Of a stretch of 64,000 nucleotides of DNA, positions 28,671 through 64,000 are shown piece by piece. The DNA is taken from contig JAWDGP010000286.1 of the NCBI GenBank assembly GCA_033675545.1, positions 292,501 to 356,500 on the forward strand, written 5' to 3'. The position numbers were made by a program, and so were the translations under genes. The stretch is from Elysia crispata (Eukaryota; Mollusca; Gastropoda; Plakobranchidae). Positions within the stretch are counted from its first letter, which is position 1. Each line of letters starts with the position of its first letter. The notes below the pieces were generated by a model, which worked only from the letters and a program-made list of their open reading frames with translations, was not told where the DNA came from and made no database searches.

Positions 28671-29964
28671 AAACTCCTAATGAGGGCTTTAGACTTTTCA
28701 TCGAAACATTTTGACTTACTCAACTCTGCAAATGATCTCATGTCAAGAAGGCCTACCACTTTTTAGTACTTTGTAATCTCCAGATTTAGCCTGCAGATTT
28801 CAGTATTTTTATAACAATAGATGATTGCCTTTTAGAATCCATATCGGCCTGAATTGCCTTCCTTACAATGAAAGTGTAATGACAGCTTAGACCCAAGCCT
28901 AAGACTAAGCTTAGACTATTGTTCAGAGAGGGAAAATAATGCTAACTTGATATCTTGATTTAGGGCCATTGATAGCTGTAGGTTAAATGTAGACCTAAAA
29001 AGGTAATACAATTATTTTAAACTAAGAAAAGTCGGTGTACAATTTGTCTCAGTTGACATGCTATGTAAGTGGGAGATACAGAAATTGGACAAGAAGCACA
29101 TAGAATGGTGCATTGCAACAACAGTGATATCCAGGTGTAATTGCTTAATGGCTGAGATTCCTTATAAACAGCACGAAATTGCAGAACATTTTCTCTCTCT
29201 CTCCAGCCCTCCCTCTCTCTCCCTTTCCTCTTTATCTTTATCTCTTGGTTACTCTCTCTCACTCTGTCTCAAGCTACCTCTGGTGTTCCATTAACCTTTA
29301 TCTCTATTGCCTTCTTGTCTTTCTCTGTGTTTTATCCCTGTCAGCATCTTTAACTGTATCTTTCCTTATCTCTCTCTCCCATTCATTTGACCTATGTCTG
29401 TCTATCTCTCATTCCGTGAATGTTGTGTATATTTTTGTCTGTCAATTTTTTTCTATTTTCCTTCTTCTTTGTCTTTGTCTACAATACCTACTCTACATGC
29501 CTCTCTTGCTCTTTCAGACACGTGTGGAAGTAAATTTAGACAATTATGTAACAAGCGCGATGAACTTGAGTTAGTAGGTGATACTGTCCATTTCTATACA
29601 ATTTTGTCAATACTTCGAGGTGTGTGCAAAATAGCATTACTATATATACAGGCGAGGGAGCAGAGAGAGAGAGAGAGAAAGACATACACACAAGTACAGG
29701 ATTTCATAAACAAGGGTTATAAACTGATATAGCTAGAATGAAGCTGATCTAACTGGTTTACAATTGCAAGAATTTTTCCTAAGGCTAAATTGAGAGTTTG
29801 CTATCTTTTCTTTCTGTGTCTCCAGATTTTTATAATTTTTTCCACTGTACAATCTACTGTGTAACCAGAGCTTGGATAGATTTTTCTCTTGTGTTTTCAT
29901 GAGCAATGGGATCTTAGGTCTAGACCTAGATCTAGGCTATATTTACCATGGGAGAGGTGTAAAG

Positions 29965-30016
<52 letters not shown>

Positions 30017-30065
30017 TTATTTAGAAAGGGTTTTGAGTGAAAAATTTTATTTAGTAATTTTATGC

Positions 30066-30096
<31 letters not shown>

Positions 30097-31483
30097 GTTC
30101 AGCTTTGCAAACTGGGCAAAACATTGGCAAAATTCAGTTTCATTTTTAGTGTGGATTGAAGGGGGGGGATATAAATTTGTATAATTTTATGTCCTAGGCC
30201 TATGAATCCCTTTAGTATTTGATCAAAGGGTATGATGAAACGAAGACGGGTAACTCTAGTTGATCATTTTAGGAACATAATGTATTCATATAATGATATA
30301 GTTCCAGTTACCATATGAAATGAACCCATATTATTTGGGATCGAGTAAAGTCTCTTCAATAAAAAATACTATTTAACCATTTCAAGTTTTAAACATGGCA
30401 ATCTTTCTAGCCCATAGTTTATTTGAGACCAATAATAACCCTTCTGAAAAAGGTTTGTTTTCAATATCCTTGCTTAAATGCAGTGACCTTTTGCACCTTT
30501 TATCTATGGTGCCATAAACCAATCTTTTTTTCTACCCTTCACATGCATACTCAAATAAGTCCAAGCCCAGCCTTTTGCAGATAGCCCAAAAAGATGGGGA
30601 TAGGAGAGCATTTTATTGCGTATGATGCTTTTATGACCATCTTTAAGACTTTAGAAGATTCATAATTTTTTGTTTGTTCATGGCTTAATTGTTCTGAAAT
30701 GATTGCAGCCAAAAATGGGAGTCTTAAAACACAAATTCAAGATGAATTGGGAAACCTTTTTCAATTCAAGTGGAACAAAGCTAGATTTGGTCAAACTTTA
30801 GGCTTTTCAGCAACCTTCAAATGTTTTTGTTTAGCAAGGGAATTAATTCACTGAAATTTATCAGCAGGGTAGAGAACAAACATATCTAAAAGAAGCCTAG
30901 CCTTACTGGTATGTCATTGAAATTTTTCCACTTGTCACAATTTATTGGACTAATTTCAGCAATATATTTGCATTTAAATCTAGATATGATGTAACTATGC
31001 TTTATACACATTGAGGTTCACACTTGTTTACTCTCTTTGAAGTGTGAGATTCAGTAAGGTTTAATTTGGAATCTACCTTTTTCTGACATTTTTTAATCTG
31101 CTATTGCATTAAAACTTATTACATTTCTAGAACAAGTCAGTCATTGTTATTAAACTCTTATAATAAGTTGCTTAAGTAGGTTCCTTTAGAAATGAGAATA
31201 TAGTCAGTTTGAAAGAAAAATTAAATCCGAGGGATTTTTTTAAATAATATACTCTGTTCTGTAATGTATCGAAATGGAAAAAAAATATACAAATAAGTTT
31301 TTAAAAAAAAATTTAACTTCTTTATTTCTTTGCATAAAACTGAGCATTCTTATTTGTGTAGTTATAGAATGTTATTGCAAAGTTTTAGCATTGGTTATCC
31401 AGTTTTCAATTTTTAAAAAAAAAAAAATGAAGATACAACAATTTGTTCTCTGCACATGTTCTGGTTTTTTTTTTACTTTACAG
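28671..31483. other. Region just upstream of the kinase start; 5' exon not identified
   Basis: CT-rich tract at 29190-29420 and (TA)n arrays at 29968-30013 and 30070-30097. A splice acceptor at 31483 shows that the kinase transcript begins further upstream, but I see no convincing donor-bearing 5' exon or promoter here. Confidence 0.5.
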
Positions 31484-31490
31484 TTGAACC

Positions 31491-62726
<31,236 letters not shown>

Positions 62727-64000
62727 GTAAGCAATTGACTTTATAAGAATGTGAATAAATGACAGTTAACTTGTTTAATCTCAATGAAGGCATTTATCCC
62801 TAAATGTGGGAAAAGTTTGTTTAACAAACGAAAAAATTTTTTTTTATTGAGTATACTTGATTCGATTCTTTTAATACAGAGAGAGACTGTAATTCAGTCA
62901 AACTTAATCTTGTATGTGAAAACTTAATACAACTTATATTCTTAAATTGAGTACACCATAAAGAATTTGTTGGATTTGTTTGAAACCTATGGTAACGAAA
63001 TAGATAATTAGGAAGCATTCATCACCTTTTTACGAGTTTTATAAATCTATCATGCACAATTATAGTGTATTATGTATGTAGTATGCATGAATTGTACTTG
63101 GGATGAAGGAGTAGTTTCTATGTTCATTCACTAGTAGAAATTTGGTGTGTGTAAATATTGTTACTGTTTGTTTTAAAACAATGATAGTACCTCTCAAGCT
63201 CTTTTGTTTTCATGCCTAACAGATCAATTATGCAAACAAAATAGATAAAGAGTCAGTAATTAAAATGTAACATTGCTTCTTTGATAATATTTCTCTCTCT
63301 TATTTTTTTTCTCGCCTTACTTTTTCCCCGCTCCAAATTTTGATTTGCTTGGAGAATCTGGCATGCTTTACTCTCCCTTTTACACTTAACTGCAGCTATG
63401 CAGCCCAGATATCACTTTTTTCTTTAAAAGTAAATGTACTTCTCTAGCTTTGTCACTACCCCAACCTTCCTGCTGCAGATTGTTTTTTTTTTTACATGAA
63501 AGACAAATAATAGTTTTAAAAAGAAAATATATTAAGAAAAATAATCTGCATGCTACAAATCTGAGTGTGTGCTGTGTTTGGAGCATTTTCTGTCTCTGTA
63601 AGGAATATGTTCTCAGTTGTAATACTTTATCCTTTGGTCATTTGGGTTTGTTCTTTTTTTCATTGCGAAGAATGTGTTGCTCTAGAGGTTATTTTTATGT
63701 CCTTTAATTTTCTGTAATTTTTTTGTCATGAACTCAGGATGATGGAATAGGGTTGTAAAATAAAAATTGTTCAAGATCCATATAAATATTGAAGGGCAGT
63801 GTCATGGTAGACTTCATTTTCCACTTGATCAGAAAGACACCAGAACTTATGCTCGTTTTACTTCTGTCAGTCATCATCTCAAATGAAATGGCAAGCAGAG
63901 TTTTTATTTTCCACGGGAATTTCCTTTCTTTTTAATTTTCTTGTCCAATCAGAAAAAGGAGAGTGCTTTCCATACATATGTCTACAATAATATGGTGGTT
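62727..64000. other. Kinase intron 26 (partial), no further exon found
   Basis: I tested acceptors in the required phase (AG plus one base); the plausible ones reach a stop quickly or lack conservation. AT-rich with T-runs. Confidence 0.6.

Noticed and set aside
63390-63440. Possible next kinase exon after CTTAACTGCAG
   Set aside because: The phase is open only briefly before TAG and the peptide has no similarity to the ASK tail.
63720-63755. Acceptor-like GAACTCAG with the right phase
   Set aside because: Reaches TAG after four codons.

Overview
The window is nuclear DNA from an animal, most likely a mollusc and perhaps a gastropod. This rests on short exons split by AT-rich introns with GT..AG borders, very dense simple-sequence arrays, degraded LINE and SINE copies, several inverted-repeat DNA transposons, and one strongly recognisable animal gene. 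The taxon is an inference from texture and from the type of gene; no taxon-specific marker was found.

The only real host gene is an apoptosis signal-regulating kinase (ASK family, co-orthologous to vertebrate MAP3K5/MAP3K6/MAP3K15) on the + strand. I could assemble 26 coding exons from 31491 to 62726 with all reading phases matching. They encode the first 894 codons plus two bases: the N-terminal sensor/thioredoxin-binding region (residues 1-170), the helical TPR-like regulatory region (about 172-435), a PH-like segment (about 436-560), the complete protein kinase domain (about 586-841), and the start of the C-terminal tail. The last exons (C-terminal coiled coil and SAM-like end) lie beyond the window. 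The start codon is firm because an in-frame TGA lies one codon upstream in the same exon. At least one non-coding 5' exon must lie upstream but was not identified.

Positions 1-31483 appear intergenic or upstream non-coding. They hold a decayed LINE reverse-transcriptase fragment (228-803), long (CT), (GA), (TA), (ATT), (AGT) and (TTC) arrays, a 227-bp tandem duplication (14544-14996), and a 3.1-kb DNA transposon with clear terminal inverted repeats (20138-23248). That transposon carries a broken transposase N-terminus and repeated CTTACGG motifs in both arms.

The introns of the kinase gene have been heavily colonised. Intron 1 holds a MITE-like element (32158-32974). Intron 2 holds a 2.56-kb inverted-repeat transposon (33584-36141) with a minus-strand DDE-like transposase fragment fused in frame to a coding minisatellite. 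Intron 4 holds a LINE fragment. Intron 6 holds a 2.6-kb non-autonomous inverted-repeat element (40786-43388) with four tandem 196-bp units and a (CT)n array beside it. Intron 16 holds a LINE fragment, intron 22 a SINE and a LINE fragment on the minus strand, and intron 23 a SINE. The three large inverted-repeat elements are each flanked by a 4-bp direct repeat (AAAA, ATAT, TGTA). Two of them carry different parts of what looks like the same little-described transposase family, which is the most interesting lead in the window.
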